From the IMG/VR virus record IMGVR_UViG_3300025574_000085, positions 1 through 61,430 of that record: a DNA stretch of 61,430 nt. One strand, written 5' to 3'. The position numbers and the translations under genes are program-made. This document shows positions 39,830 through 48,929 of the stretch, piece by piece. The notes under the pieces were generated by a model. That model had not been told where the DNA came from and did not search any database. It saw nothing but the letters and a program-made list of their open reading frames with translations. This DNA comes from a virus. How positions within the stretch are numbered: the stretch's first letter is position 1; each line of letters starts with the position of its first letter.

Positions 39830-40703
39830 GGAACGGAATCCCGTTCTGTGAGCCGTTTAGCAGCTCGGCGGCCTGGTTCGGAATCGCGAACCCGAACCCC
39901 GGCACCGTCACCATGTCATCCCCTGCGCCCATACCTGGCCGCGCCGACGGGCCATGCTGGGTCTTCCACAGGTTCTGGATGATGATCCGCGCCGCCGTGT
40001 TGAACGCGGCCGGCACCGCCGGGCCCCACCCGGCGACGTAGGTCACGTTGACCTGCGGGAGCCAGGAGAAGAACGGGCCGTAGAACGGCAGGCCCAGCTT
40101 GCGGCGGATCAGGCCCGCGTTCGCGTCCAGGTCCAGGCCCGCGCTGATGTCGATCGCCCCGCCGGACGCCGAGATGATCGACGTGACCGACACAAGCGGG
40201 CGGCAGCGGACCGGGATGACCGTCTGGCCGGCCATCATCTCGGTGCGCTCGGCGGTGATCGTCTTAGACGCCAGCGGGCCGCCGGTGTACCGCTCCAGGC
40301 AGGACTCGATCGTGGCGATGTAGCCCTGAATCTCGCTGTCGTTCGCGGTCGTGGCCTGCGGGATGTTGAGGGCGTCCTTGGCGTCCTGGAGCGGCAGGAC
40401 GGACGGTTCGAAGGGGTCGAAGACGTCGAACTGGCCGAAGGAGACACCGGCCCCGGTGCCGGTCGCCGTCCACGTGAACTGGTAGTGGCCGATCGCCGCC
40501 AGGTCCGTGACCGGGATGTCCTGATGGTAGGTACCGGTGGAATCGTTGGACGGGGTGGCGTACGTGCCGGTGGTCAGCTGTGTCCCGTCGGCCTGCGCGA
40601 TCTTCACCAGCAGCGTCAGCGCGGTCGCGTTGACCAGCGTGCCGGTGACGTCCTTGACGGTGGTCAAAATGCGAACAGGTTGATTCAGGGGGTACCTGGC
40701 CAT
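39810..40703 (-). CDS. head-tail connector protein with Ig-like N-terminus
   Basis: The first 110 residues form an Ig-like beta domain (PVRILTTVKDVTGTLVNATA). The rest matches gp6-like connectors: LPLQDAKDALNIP, DSEIQGYIATIESCLERYTG, and the end AARIIIQNLWKTQHG. GGAGGTG stands before the ATG at 40703. It follows a zinc-ribbon gene in the minus direction. Confidence 0.65.
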   Translation of the reverse strand: MARYPLNQPVRILTTVKDVTGTLVNATALTLLVKIAQADGTQLTTGTYATPSNDSTGTYHQDIPVTDLAAIGHYQFTWTATGTGAGVSFGQFDVFDPFEPSVLPLQDAKDALNIPQATTANDSEIQGYIATIESCLERYTGGPLASKTITAERTEMMAGQTVIPVRCRPLVSVTSIISASGGAIDISAGLDLDANAGLIRRKLGLPFYGPFFSWLPQVNVTYVAGWGPAVPAAFNTAARIIIQNLWKTQHGPSARPGMGAGDDMVTVPGFGFAIPNQAAELLNGSQNGIPFLIEAFV

Positions 40704-43700
40704 CTGGCACCTCCTCCCGTCGCGGTCTTCCTGCGGGGCCACCAGCGGCGCCGCCACGCCGGGCAGCTGCACAGGCCGCAGTCGCTGCCTGGCCGGTAAT
40801 GCTGGTGGGCGGCGGCAGGGTGGCCGCATCGCACGCAAGGGGACTGCCGCATAAGCTGCCGGGTCCTCCCGTCGTCTGCGTCGTGGCTGTGAGGACGCCG
40901 CCGCTGGCCGCCCCGGGCGACGTCGCGGCGGTCAGCGTGCCGACGGTGAACGCGAGCTGGACGCCGCTGATGGCGACGGCCGAACCGGCGGCGGTGATCG
41001 CTGCGGTGGCCTGCTGGGTGGCCAGCGCGGACAGGGCCGCTGCCCCGGCTGGTGCCGCCGTGGCCGCCTGCACCGCGGCAGTGGTGACGGCCCCGGCACC
41101 CGCCACGCTGGCAGTGCCGGTGATCTGCCCTGCGGCGGCGGCCGTGCTTGCCCCGGCCGCTGCGGCTTTCGCTGCCTGCGCGACTGTGGCCGCTGCGGCG
41201 CCGGTCCCGGCGGCCGTCGCGGTGGCTATCTGCGTGGCAGCCGCGGTGACCGATCCGGCCCCGGCCGCGGTGGCAGTGGCACCGGCGCCGGTGACGCTGC
41301 CTGCGGCGGTGACCGCACCGGCGACCGCCGCGGCGGCGGTGACCGCCTGCGCGGCCAGGGCCGTGACCGTGCCCGCGGCGGTGGCCGCCGCTGACGTGGC
41401 CTGGGTGACCGGTGCTGGTCCTGCCGTGCCCGCGCCGGCCGCGGTGGCTGGGGCCGGCTGGGCGGCTACCGCAGCTGCCGTAGCCGCAGCCGGGGCGCTT
41501 GCGGTGGCTGCCTGCGCGCCTGCGGCTGTGACCGCGCCAGACCCGGCCGGGGATGCCGCGCTGATGACGACCGCGGTGGCCGTGACCGACCCGGCGCCCG
41601 CGGCCGATGCGGTGACAGCCTGTGCGGCCTTCGCGGTGACCGAGCCCGCGCCAGCCGGGGCTGCGGTGACAGCCTGCGTGACAACCGCGGTGACCGAGCC
41701 CACGCCTGCGCCAGCCGCCCCGGCCGTGACAGCCTGCACTACGGCACCGGTGACCGACCCGGCACCGACGGCGGACCCCGGCGTTACCTGAGTTGCTACG
41801 GCAGAGGCCGCGCCCGCCGCCGCGATTGCGGCGGTGGCCGCCAGCTGGGACGTAACACCCTGAATGACCGGCACGCGGGCGGCCCAGGTGGTCGCCACCG
41901 CAGACCAGGAGGTGACAGCCGCAGGCGACGACGTGACGAAATATTCCAGGGAAGTGCTGTCGGTCTCGTGCCAGTAGTTGATGCCGATGACATTCGGCAT
42001 GTCCGCCGGGACGATCCGGAGCATGTCCGTGAACCACTGCGCCTTGGTCTGGGCTACCGAGTCCCAGCCGAGCGTGGTGGCCCCGGGGGTCACCGTGGCG
42101 GACGCCTGGCGCCCGGCGATGAAGCTGCCCCCGTCATTGCTGTCATCGAATTCGGTGATGGTGACGGTCGTGGCGGCGGCCGGCTGAAGCCCGGGGGACG
42201 CCTTGCCGTTCGTGGCCTGAAGATAGACCCACGACCCGGCGGCGGTGGTGGTGACCGATCCGGTGGAAATCGTCACCCCGGTAGCGGAGTGGACTGAGGC
42301 TGATCCGGCGCCCGCCTGGCTGGACGCGGCGTTCATGACGACCCGGACTGCGAGCTGCATGCCCTGCGTGGCGGTGTTTGAGTTGGTCGCAGTGACGGTA
42401 ATCGGTCCCGGCGCGCTGGACAGGTACCGGTACCAGATGCCTGACGACTCGTACTGAGTGTCGTAGGCGAACGGTCCCGTCGTGTAGCTGCCGGACACCG
42501 AGTCCGAGATGGTGATGGCGGCTGTGGTCGCGCTGGTCGCATTGACCACGCCGACGGTGATCTCCAGGAGCGCCCCGGCTGGCGGGCTGAACACCGGCGA
42601 GCTGATCACGCCGCCGGTCAGGGCCGACTGGTAAGCCGTCTGCGGGGTGCTGGCGTCTTCGTAGATGGAATGGCCGGCTAGGGGCAGGACCTCCTGCGCC
42701 ACCCAGGAGTACGGGACGGACTGGGCGGATGACGGGATCTCGTCGGTCTCCCACGACCCGATCTCGCCCAGGATCATCGGCTTGGCGGTAACCGGGCCGC
42801 CTGTGTACGGGTCGCCGCTGTACAGTGCCGCGTAACTGGGCTGGAAGACGCTGCCGAAGGTCTGCCATGCTGCGGGAGTCTTGTTGTACCCGTCCAGGCC
42901 GACGTAATCAACGTAGGCGTCGCCGGGGTAGAGCAGGGCGGTCGTTCCTGACGTCCTGGAGTACCCGGAGTTGTTCGGGGTGGCGGCCCCCGGGGGGAAA
43001 ACGTTGGGGCACCACAGCCACCGGGCGTTCGTGGCGCCCTGCTGCGCGAATACCTGGACGATGTGCCGCCATGCGGCCACGAACATCGCGCAGGTCGTGG
43101 TCCCCGGCTGTGACGATGACCCCGGGCAGTACCCGGACCAGGTGCCGTTGAATTCGTGCATCAGCCGGATGATTACCTGGCCGCCCGGCTGGCTGCCGTA
43201 AGCAGGGTTCCCTGAGCTGGAGGCGGGCCATGCCTTGCACGCCAGTGCGGCGGGGATGATGGTGGACGTGTCGTAGGTCCCGGCGGCGATGGCGGCCAGC
43301 GACGTGGTGCCCAGGTCCCAGGAGATGATAGGGACGGCCGGGATGGCAGTGCTGCCGTCCGGGTTTTTCGGCGTGGTCCATGTCCCGGCGGGCACCGGCA
43401 GTGACGTCAGGGCTGCCGGGGCGGTCAGCTGCCCCTCGTAGACGGGATAGCCGCCGTTAGTGGCCGATCCCCCCGACCCGGTGCCGTAGTACAGCAGGGC
43501 GATGTTCCCCCCGCTGCCGGGGGTGTTGGTGTTCATGAAGCAGCCGACCGTGGCTGGCCACGGGAACGCCTGGAGGTAGTCGGTGAACGATTCGAGGCTG
43601 GCCGGGAGGGTCTGCTGGGTCTGCGGGGAACCGCCGCCAGTGAACGGGACGGTGGCCAGGCCACCCTCGTCCGTGGTGGTCAGGGCCTTCCCGGCCATCC

Positions 43701-45432
43701 CGGACCGGTTGGTCAGGTCCATGGTGAACCCGGTGAACCGGGGCGTACTTGTCGTGGCTACCGCCGTGGCGGTCCCGGACGAGGCCGCCGACGCGTCTTG
43801 TGCGGCCAGGGCCGTGGCAGCGCCTGCCCCGGTAGCTGCGGCATGGATGATCACCGTAGCGACGGCGGTGACGGTCCCAGCTCCTGCGGCCGCAGCCTTG
43901 GACGCCTGGGCAGCAGCACCTGCGGCAGCCCCGGCCCCGGCACCAGCTGCCGGGACGGCCTGTGCCGATAGTCCGCTGACGGCACCCGCACCCGCCGCGG
44001 TCGTGAGCGTCCCGGCGTCTTGCGCTGCCAGGGCCGTGGCAGCGCCTGCCCCGGTAGCTGCGGCGGTAGCGGTGATGGTAACGGCGGTCGTGGCTGCGAC
44101 CGGGAACACTTGCTGACGCCGCTTCGCCACGCGCCGCCGGTACGCCTGCCCGCCGGCGTACGGCGCAACCGGGGCCGGGGCGGCCTGCACGGGCAGGATC
44201 TCCAGCGCCGCCCACGAATAGCCGGTACTCGTGGCCGTCCAGCCGGGGGTGGTCGCGCCCGGGGTGATCGTGGCAGGGGTCTGGGCGCCGAACATGGACT
44301 CGATGCCGTTAACCGAGTCTTCGTAAGATCCCTGAAGGGTGGTGCCTGCCACCGCCGTGGGCGCGAAAGCATTATTCTCGGTGACGGTGAGCAGGACCCA
44401 TGATCTGGGCTGGGTTGTGGTGATGCTCCCGGTCAGGCTTGTGGCGGCACCCGAGATTGCGGCGAACGCCGCGGCAGCCTGGCTGGCTGCCGCCCCGGGC
44501 AGGACCAGGACATACATGCTGACGGTCGCGGCTGTTGCCGAATTACGGGTCGCCGTGACTGTTATAGGTCCCGGCGCGGTCGCATAATAATGGCTGAAAA
44601 TCGCTGAGAAGCTGAACGTGCCGGTATTGGCAGACGGCCCGGCATCATAGGAGACGCTGCCGGAATCCGCGACGGTAACAACAGGACCGGTTGCGGTCGA
44701 GGTAGCCCACCCGAACCCGTACAGCACTACGACCAGGGAATTGGCCGGCGGCGAGAATGAGGCAGACTGGATCGTCGTCGCGCTGGCGCTTGCGAGCTGC
44801 CCGGTGAGACCGGGGGTTGACGGGTCAATGTCAATCCCGGGCAGCACTTCGCGCATCAGGACGGCGACGCCGAGCCTGGTGTTCGAGTCGCCGAAGGCCG
44901 GGTTCTGCGCCGCCGACGTGCAGGCGGCGTTCCAGCACATGCCGTTGCCGCCGGCGTCGATCGCGTACGTGTATCCGGTGGTGGCCCCTGCGGTCGCGGT
45001 GCCGGCGTCGAATGCGTACCCGAAGTACAGGTCGCCGGCGGCCGCGGGGGTCAGGGATGCGATCGTCGTTATCGCCGTGTGGTCGACGGCGCCCGGCGGC
45101 CCATCTACTGTCCAGTAGCCGACGGTGGAGCTGAACTCGTGCCCGGCGCAGTAGAAGGCCGGTGTGGTCCCGCTGAACGTCAGGGTGGCCGTGGCGGCCC
45201 CGGTGGCGGTGACCTTCCCGGCGAACAGGGTCACATAACGGGAGGTGTAGTTGCCGAGGAACGGCGCGCCGATCTGGGTCCAGGTGGCGCCTCCGCCGGA
45301 GATGCCGTTACACCAGACAGTCGCCGAGCTGGCGACGACCTCGACCAGGAGCAGGTCTGTGACGGCCTGGTTGGCCATCGTCAGCGACGTGGTGGTCGTG
45401 TAGAGGTTGCCGCCTACCGGCGCGAACGTCAC
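40264..45432 (-). CDS. giant tail fibre with GH26 domain and Ala/Thr repeats
   Basis: The frame is open for 1722 codons. Residues 1-195 match the minor tail protein at 29299. A beta domain and an Ala-rich repeat follow, then a GH26-like hydrolase (VIIRLMHEFNGTW, ARWLWCPN, YPGDAYVDYVGLDGYN, KPMILGEIGSWE). Next come a carbohydrate-binding-like domain and about 300 residues of AGAGSVTAxAxQ repeats. The frame then runs over the next two genes, so its true end is probably near 40,850-40,900 or lost by an indel. It is likely a receptor-binding or depolymerase fibre. Confidence 0.65.
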   Translation of the reverse strand: MTFAPVGGNLYTTTTSLTMANQAVTDLLLVEVVASSATVWCNGISGGGATWTQIGAPFLGNYTSRYVTLFAGKVTATGAATATLTFSGTTPAFYCAGHEFSSTVGYWTVDGPPGAVDHTAITTIASLTPAAAGDLYFGYAFDAGTATAGATTGYTYAIDAGGNGMCWNAACTSAAQNPAFGDSNTRLGVAVLMREVLPGIDIDPSTPGLTGQLASASATTIQSASFSPPANSLVVVLYGFGWATSTATGPVVTVADSGSVSYDAGPSANTGTFSFSAIFSHYYATAPGPITVTATRNSATAATVSMYVLVLPGAAASQAAAAFAAISGAATSLTGSITTTQPRSWVLLTVTENNAFAPTAVAGTTLQGSYEDSVNGIESMFGAQTPATITPGATTPGWTATSTGYSWAALEILPVQAAPAPVAPYAGGQAYRRRVAKRRQQVFPVAATTAVTITATAAATGAGAATALAAQDAGTLTTAAGAGAVSGLSAQAVPAAGAGAGAAAGAAAQASKAAAAGAGTVTAVATVIIHAAATGAGAATALAAQDASAASSGTATAVATTSTPRFTGFTMDLTNRSGMAGKALTTTDEGGLATVPFTGGGSPQTQQTLPASLESFTDYLQAFPWPATVGCFMNTNTPGSGGNIALLYYGTGSGGSATNGGYPVYEGQLTAPAALTSLPVPAGTWTTPKNPDGSTAIPAVPIISWDLGTTSLAAIAAGTYDTSTIIPAALACKAWPASSSGNPAYGSQPGGQVIIRLMHEFNGTWSGYCPGSSSQPGTTTCAMFVAAWRHIVQVFAQQGATNARWLWCPNVFPPGAATPNNSGYSRTSGTTALLYPGDAYVDYVGLDGYNKTPAAWQTFGSVFQPSYAALYSGDPYTGGPVTAKPMILGEIGSWETDEIPSSAQSVPYSWVAQEVLPLAGHSIYEDASTPQTAYQSALTGGVISSPVFSPPAGALLEITVGVVNATSATTAAITISDSVSGSYTTGPFAYDTQYESSGIWYRYLSSAPGPITVTATNSNTATQGMQLAVRVVMNAASSQAGAGSASVHSATGVTISTGSVTTTAAGSWVYLQATNGKASPGLQPAAATTVTITEFDDSNDGGSFIAGRQASATVTPGATTLGWDSVAQTKAQWFTDMLRIVPADMPNVIGINYWHETDSTSLEYFVTSSPAAVTSWSAVATTWAARVPVIQGVTSQLAATAAIAAAGAASAVATQVTPGSAVGAGSVTGAVVQAVTAGAAGAGVGSVTAVVTQAVTAAPAGAGSVTAKAAQAVTASAAGAGSVTATAVVISAASPAGSGAVTAAGAQAATASAPAAATAAAVAAQPAPATAAGAGTAGPAPVTQATSAAATAAGTVTALAAQAVTAAAAVAGAVTAAGSVTGAGATATAAGAGSVTAAATQIATATAAGTGAAAATVAQAAKAAAAGASTAAAAGQITGTASVAGAGAVTTAAVQAATAAPAGAAALSALATQQATAAITAAGSAVAISGVQLAFTVGTLTAATSPGAASGGVLTATTQTTGGPGSLCGSPLACDAATLPPPTSITGQAATAACAAARRGGAAGGPAGRPRREEVPDGQVPPESTCSHFDHRQGRHRHAGQRDRADAAGEDRAGRRDTADHRHVRHPVQRFHRYLPSGHPGHGPGGDRPLPVHVDGDRHRGRCLLRPVRRLRPLRTVRPAAPGRQGRPQHPAGHDRERQRDSGLHRHDRVLPGAVHRRPAGV
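40685..40852 (-). CDS. zinc-ribbon microprotein (55 aa)
   Basis: MRQSPCVRCGHPAAAHQHYR with later CGLCSCPAWRRR is a pattern I know from small actinophage zinc proteins. GGAGGACCC lies before the ATG. It overlaps both the connector start and the open frame of the giant fibre. Confidence 0.6.
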   Translation of the reverse strand: MRQSPCVRCGHPAAAHQHYRPGSDCGLCSCPAWRRRWWPRRKTATGGGARWPGTP

Positions 45433-45515
45433 GAGGCCACAGCCCTCCCGGCTAGGATGCGGTCAGTTCAGTCCCGCAGCATGAACCGCCAGGTACTCGA
45501 TCAGCCCGGCCACGG

Positions 45516-46073
45516 CTAATTCAGGCCGAACAGGAACATCTGCTGCAGCGTGGTCGTGTTACCCGCGGCCGAAGCGGACCAGGTGCCGAACAGCTCGATG
45601 TAGTTGTCGACGCGCGGGTCCATGCCGGTAATGAGCCCTGAGAACCCGGCATTTAGCGCCGCTGCGCTCGCCACGCCACCGGAGGCTACGCTTTCCATCT
45701 TCCAGTAACCGTTGACCTGAAGGCTGAAGGTGCTAGTAGCGAAAGCCGTGCAGGTGTACCACGCCTCAAAGTCAAACGGGGCGGTGATAGCGGCGACCGG
45801 CGCGGTAGCGGCCATGACGCCAACCGCGTTCGCCTTGGTGCCCGCAGTGGGATCAAGGCCGAGGTTGACCGCGATCGTGGCGGCGGAGGTGGTGGCGATG
45901 GTTCCCTTGCACCGCAGGTACAGGGAGCGCCCCACCGGGTTGGGATTGTCACTGGAGAAATAGCCGCCGGACAGCTTGCAGACGGTGTTCGTGCCCAGGA
46001 CGCCGGAGAAGGCAGCCTCGGTCGTGTACGTGTTCTTGGTTACCGCAGCGGACAGCGAGTACAGCTGCTCCAT
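45516..46073 (-). CDS. tail fibre-associated protein (185 aa)
   Basis: The protein is beta-rich and Thr/Ala-rich (LSGGYFSSDNPNPVGRSLYL, YIELFGTWSASAAGNTTTL), like actinophage tail or capsid accessory proteins. It lies between the giant fibre and the small fibre-like paralogue. No specific family is assigned. Confidence 0.55.
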   Translation of the reverse strand: MEQLYSLSAAVTKNTYTTEAAFSGVLGTNTVCKLSGGYFSSDNPNPVGRSLYLRCKGTIATTSAATIAVNLGLDPTAGTKANAVGVMAATAPVAAITAPFDFEAWYTCTAFATSTFSLQVNGYWKMESVASGGVASAAALNAGFSGLITGMDPRVDNYIELFGTWSASAAGNTTTLQQMFLFGLN

Positions 46074-46110
46074 CTGGGTGCCGGTGATTCCAGAGATTTA
46101 AAGCCACCTC

Positions 46111-46554
46111 CTACGTCAGCGAGATCTGGATACCGGCCGCGGCCCCGGACCCGCCGGTCACCTGGAAGGTGTTGCCGATGCCGACGACGATCGGCTGGGC
46201 GTTGAACAGCCCCCACCACGACCGCTGTGCCGCGTTACCGGTCAGGTCGAACGACACGATCGACCACGCTGCCGTCGCGGTCGCCGACTGGGTGGTGAGC
46301 GGCACGCCCACCGCGCCGCCCGCGCTCGATGCCGTGGATGCGCCCAGCGACGTCCATCCGCCGGCCGCGTACCCGGTGCCGTTCGCGATCTCCGTGCCCG
46401 CCGCGGTCGCCGTGCTCGCGGTCGAGTTGAGCCGCAGCTTCATCGCGGTAGTGCCTACCGGCGTGCCAAGCGCCGTCCCCGGGATGCCCGCCGCCCCCGT
46501 CGGCGTCAGTGCGTTAAGGATCAACGACACCAATGTCTGGTCGATGGCTGCCAT
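46111..46554 (-). CDS. phage tail fibre-like protein (147 aa)
   Basis: KLRLNSTASTATAAGTEIAN and WTSLGASTASSAGG, with a long beta-rich end (IVVGIGNTFQVTGGSG), match the small fibre-like family. It resembles the product at 26452-26898, so the tail module holds two copies of this type. Confidence 0.65.
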   Translation of the reverse strand: MAAIDQTLVSLILNALTPTGAAGIPGTALGTPVGTTAMKLRLNSTASTATAAGTEIANGTGYAAGGWTSLGASTASSAGGAVGVPLTTQSATATAAWSIVSFDLTGNAAQRSWWGLFNAQPIVVGIGNTFQVTGGSGAAAGIQISLT

Positions 46555-46680
46555 TTACGTCTCCTCGCCTGCGTCCGCGGACGCTTCCAGCACGGTCTGC
46601 GGCCCGCTGGCCACCACGTTTCCGTCCGGGCCGGTCACCTGCCACCCGACGGGTTGTTCTTCTGAAGTCGGCTCACCCAT
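46555..46680 (-). CDS. small protein (41 aa), copy 2 of a tandem pair
   Basis: WQVTGPDGNVVASGPQTV resembles WRVLDPDGHVVDAGPKTV in the next gene upstream, so the two arose by duplication. It overlaps that gene by 8 bp. The function is unknown. Confidence 0.5.
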   Translation of the reverse strand: MGEPTSEEQPVGWQVTGPDGNVVASGPQTVLEASADAGEET

Positions 46681-46870
46681 GGCGCTCCTGCCCGGTGCCG
46701 AGCAGCGGGATGCCGTCGAGCGCGCCCAGCGAATCGAGCAGGTCCAGCGTCGCGTGCGCGACCGTCTTCGGGCCCGCGTCGACCACGTGGCCGTCCGGGT
46801 CCAGCACCCGCCAGCCCTGGTCCGGCTCCCACGGCGGCAGCACAAGCTGCGCCACGCCCAGCAGATGCAT
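46673..46870 (-). CDS. small protein (65 aa), copy 1 of a tandem pair
   Basis: The product MHLLGVAQLVLPPWEPDQGW and the WRVLDPDGHVVDAGPKTV motif pair it with the gene at 46555. It lies among structural genes. The function is unknown. Confidence 0.5.
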   Translation of the reverse strand: MHLLGVAQLVLPPWEPDQGWRVLDPDGHVVDAGPKTVAHATLDLLDSLGALDGIPLLGTGQERHG

Positions 46871-46885
46871 GTGATTCTCCCTAGA

Positions 46886-47167
46886 TCAGCGCGGTATCTG
46901 GCCGCGGGCGAGCAGCAGACCGCTCCCGTTGGCGCCCGGGCCGGCCTCGGGGATGTGCTCCCAGCAGTACGGGAGCGCCACCACGCCGACACCGATGACC
47001 TGGCCGCCGGGGCCAGGGATCGGGGCCGCCGTGGGCACCATCGTCACCGCTTCGCGGACCGGCTGCTCCGGGTCGGCCTTGCGGGCCGCGCAGCACGGAT
47101 TGCACAGGCCGAGCGGCCCGGACACCTTCACCTGCGGTGGGATCAGGACGGGACGGGGGTTGGTCAA
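46886..47167 (-). CDS. small Cys-containing protein (93 aa)
   Basis: A TTG start at 47167 is likely, with GAGAGG upstream. The first half has CNPCCAARKADPEQP, possibly a zinc site. The second half is Gly/Pro-rich. The function is unknown. Confidence 0.5.
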   Translation of the reverse strand: MTNPRPVLIPPQVKVSGPLGLCNPCCAARKADPEQPVREAVTMVPTAAPIPGPGGQVIGVGVVALPYCWEHIPEAGPGANGSGLLLARGQIPR

Positions 47168-47180
47168 CTCGGGGGGCCTC

Positions 47181-47846
47181 TCAGATCAGCATCGTTGTCT
47201 TGATGTGGCCCACGCGGACGCCCGTGTGGACGTGCACCGGGATGCCAGCCGTGGCGGCCCGGAGGCAGAACGTCAGGTCCTCACCGACCAGCGCCGCCCC
47301 GATGACCGACTCCCGGAACCACGGGGCCGCCCGGTCGCCGGAGGCCTTCCCGGTGGCTTCGAGGGCGTCGCGGTGCATCAGCAGGAACGCCGCACCCGTC
47401 GCCGCCACCGGCACGCACGTGTCCTCCGGCCAGCGCCTGTACCGGGCGAAACCCACCTGGCCGCCGTCCTCCTGCACGAGTTCGTACATCGTCGGCTGCG
47501 CCGCGCCCGTCTGGCCGTCCTGGGAGAAGCACAGCGCACCCAGCAGCGGGCGGGCCACCGGGTCAGCGGCGGCTGCCAGCTTGTCCACGTCCGCCGGGGT
47601 GAACACCATGTCGGTGTCCGCCATCAGCAGCCACGGGGCGCGGCACTCCTCGAGGAACCGGCGGACGATCAGGTTGCGGGCCTCGGAGATGTTCGGGCCC
47701 GACGGGGCGGCCAGGAACACGTCGATCCGGGTCCCGCCGCTCTTGCGGGCCAGGGCCAGCATCGAGGCGAGGAACTCCGCGCGGACCGTCCCGCCGTGCA
47801 CGTAGCCGACCGCCGCGTGCTGCGGCGGGGTGCGGCCGTGCGGCAT
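47181..47846 (-). CDS. GT-A type glycosyltransferase
   Basis: This 221-aa protein has an N-terminal GYVHGGTVRAEFLASMLALA and the metal-binding motif LLMADTDMVF (DxD), followed by VPVAATGAAFLLMHRDALEA. Enzymes of this fold transfer a sugar from a nucleotide sugar. Being among virion genes, it may glycosylate capsid or tail proteins, as seen in some actinophages. TAATG overlap fixes its start. Confidence 0.75.
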   Translation of the reverse strand: MPHGRTPPQHAAVGYVHGGTVRAEFLASMLALARKSGGTRIDVFLAAPSGPNISEARNLIVRRFLEECRAPWLLMADTDMVFTPADVDKLAAAADPVARPLLGALCFSQDGQTGAAQPTMYELVQEDGGQVGFARYRRWPEDTCVPVAATGAAFLLMHRDALEATGKASGDRAAPWFRESVIGAALVGEDLTFCLRAATAGIPVHVHTGVRVGHIKTTMLI

Positions 47847-48106
47847 TATCTCGCTGCCAGTCGCCGGATCTCGTCGCGCATGTCCGGTCGCCGCACGGCT
47901 GTCTCCATCGTGGCGCACGGCAGGCGGCGGCCGGTCAGCGTCCGGTAGCCGTCGAAGCCGCCCTCGCGGTAGGTGCGGTGCCAGAGCGCACGATCCCAGA
48001 CAACGAACCGGCGCTCACCGGTCCTGATGTCATCGGTGTACTGCTCAATGCCGATGATCACGTCCAGGTCAGGGTCGGGCGGTGGCGGTTCCGGTGGCAT
48101 AGCCAC
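47846..48106 (-). CDS. hypothetical protein (86 aa)
   Basis: The protein has a Pro-rich start and DLDVIIGIEQYTDDIRTGER, then WDRALWHRTYREGGFDGY. It is translated just before the glycosyltransferase (TAATG) and may be its partner. The start may be the GTG at 48106 or the ATG at 48100. Confidence 0.5.
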   Translation of the reverse strand: MAMPPEPPPPDPDLDVIIGIEQYTDDIRTGERRFVVWDRALWHRTYREGGFDGYRTLTGRRLPCATMETAVRRPDMRDEIRRLAAR

Positions 48107-48108
48107 GG

Positions 48109-48681
48109 TCAGCTGGTGCCGTACTTGGTCAGGCCGTCCTGCGTCGTGCCCGGGTAGTCGCCGCCAGCATTGCCGGTCTCGTCTGATTCGTCGGACATGG
48201 TGCCCGTCTCCGGGGGCAGGCCCGGGATGCCGGAACCGCCGCCGAGTCCCGCCGTGAACTGCGGCACCCCGTCCTGCGTGGTGCCCGGGTACTCACTGGT
48301 GTGCCCCTGGATCGGGTTCTCCATCGCCGCGCCCGGCGAGATGTCGGCGCTCTCGTAGTCGGGGAAGCCGGTCAGGATGGACACGGCCCCGTACCCCTGC
48401 GGCGAGTTCAGGAACGCTTCGGCGGCAGCCTGCCGGGGGCTGTGCATGTCACCGAGCCCCGCACCCGTGGGCACGCCCTCCGAGCCGCCGGTCAGCGCCT
48501 GTGCCGCCGCGACAGCGCCGGTGAGCGCCGCGATGTCCTGCGGGGCGGAGATGTCGTAATCGGCCGGGCCGATGCCCTCCGGGGTGACCTGCGCCCAGCC
48601 GGCCGCGTCGCCGGGGCTGTCCTGCGGCGTCACCGGGTCCGGCGCGCCAGCAGGGTCAGGGGACTGGAAGAACTGAGACAT
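48109..48681 (-). CDS. virion-region protein with YPGTTQDG repeats (190 aa)
   Basis: The product is acidic, Gly/Pro/Ser-rich, and carries two copies of YPGTTQDG near its end. GGAGAA precedes the tandem ATGs at 48684 and 48681. It may be a minor virion or scaffold protein; no family is recognised. Confidence 0.55.
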   Translation of the reverse strand: MSQFFQSPDPAGAPDPVTPQDSPGDAAGWAQVTPEGIGPADYDISAPQDIAALTGAVAAAQALTGGSEGVPTGAGLGDMHSPRQAAAEAFLNSPQGYGAVSILTGFPDYESADISPGAAMENPIQGHTSEYPGTTQDGVPQFTAGLGGGSGIPGLPPETGTMSDESDETGNAGGDYPGTTQDGLTKYGTS

Positions 48682-48920
48682 CATTTCTCCTCTGGAGACA
48701 TCAGCGCCTGCCGGCGGTGCCGCATGCACGACCGGAACCCCGTAGCAGGATTCCGGTGACCCGCGATCCGCCAGCAGCCCTTCTCATGGCAGTTCAGGTG
48801 ATGCCAGATCACGACCACGATCGCGAACTCGCCCAGGTCGGAACCAGGCCCGGACCAGAATAGATAGACCGGCCCCGAGCCGTTATCCAGGCCCAGGACG
48901 TGCGCCAGCCAGTGCGGCAC
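48681..48920 (-). CDS. zinc-binding protein with hydrophobic segment (79 aa)
   Basis: HHLNCHEKGCWRIAGHRNPA, then RSCMRHRRQ, is a Cys/His pattern common in small actinophage proteins. A hydrophobic stretch (GEFAIVVVIWH) precedes it. A GTG at 48920 is the start. Confidence 0.6.
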   Translation of the reverse strand: MPHWLAHVLGLDNGSGPVYLFWSGPGSDLGEFAIVVVIWHHLNCHEKGCWRIAGHRNPATGFRSCMRHRRQALMSPEEK

Positions 48921-48929
48921 TCAGCCCGG

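Noticed and set aside
40685-42037. Long minus-strand frame rich in His, Arg and Gly
   Set aside because: It is a shadow of the repeat region of the giant fibre. Only its last 55 codons, the zinc-ribbon gene, look real.
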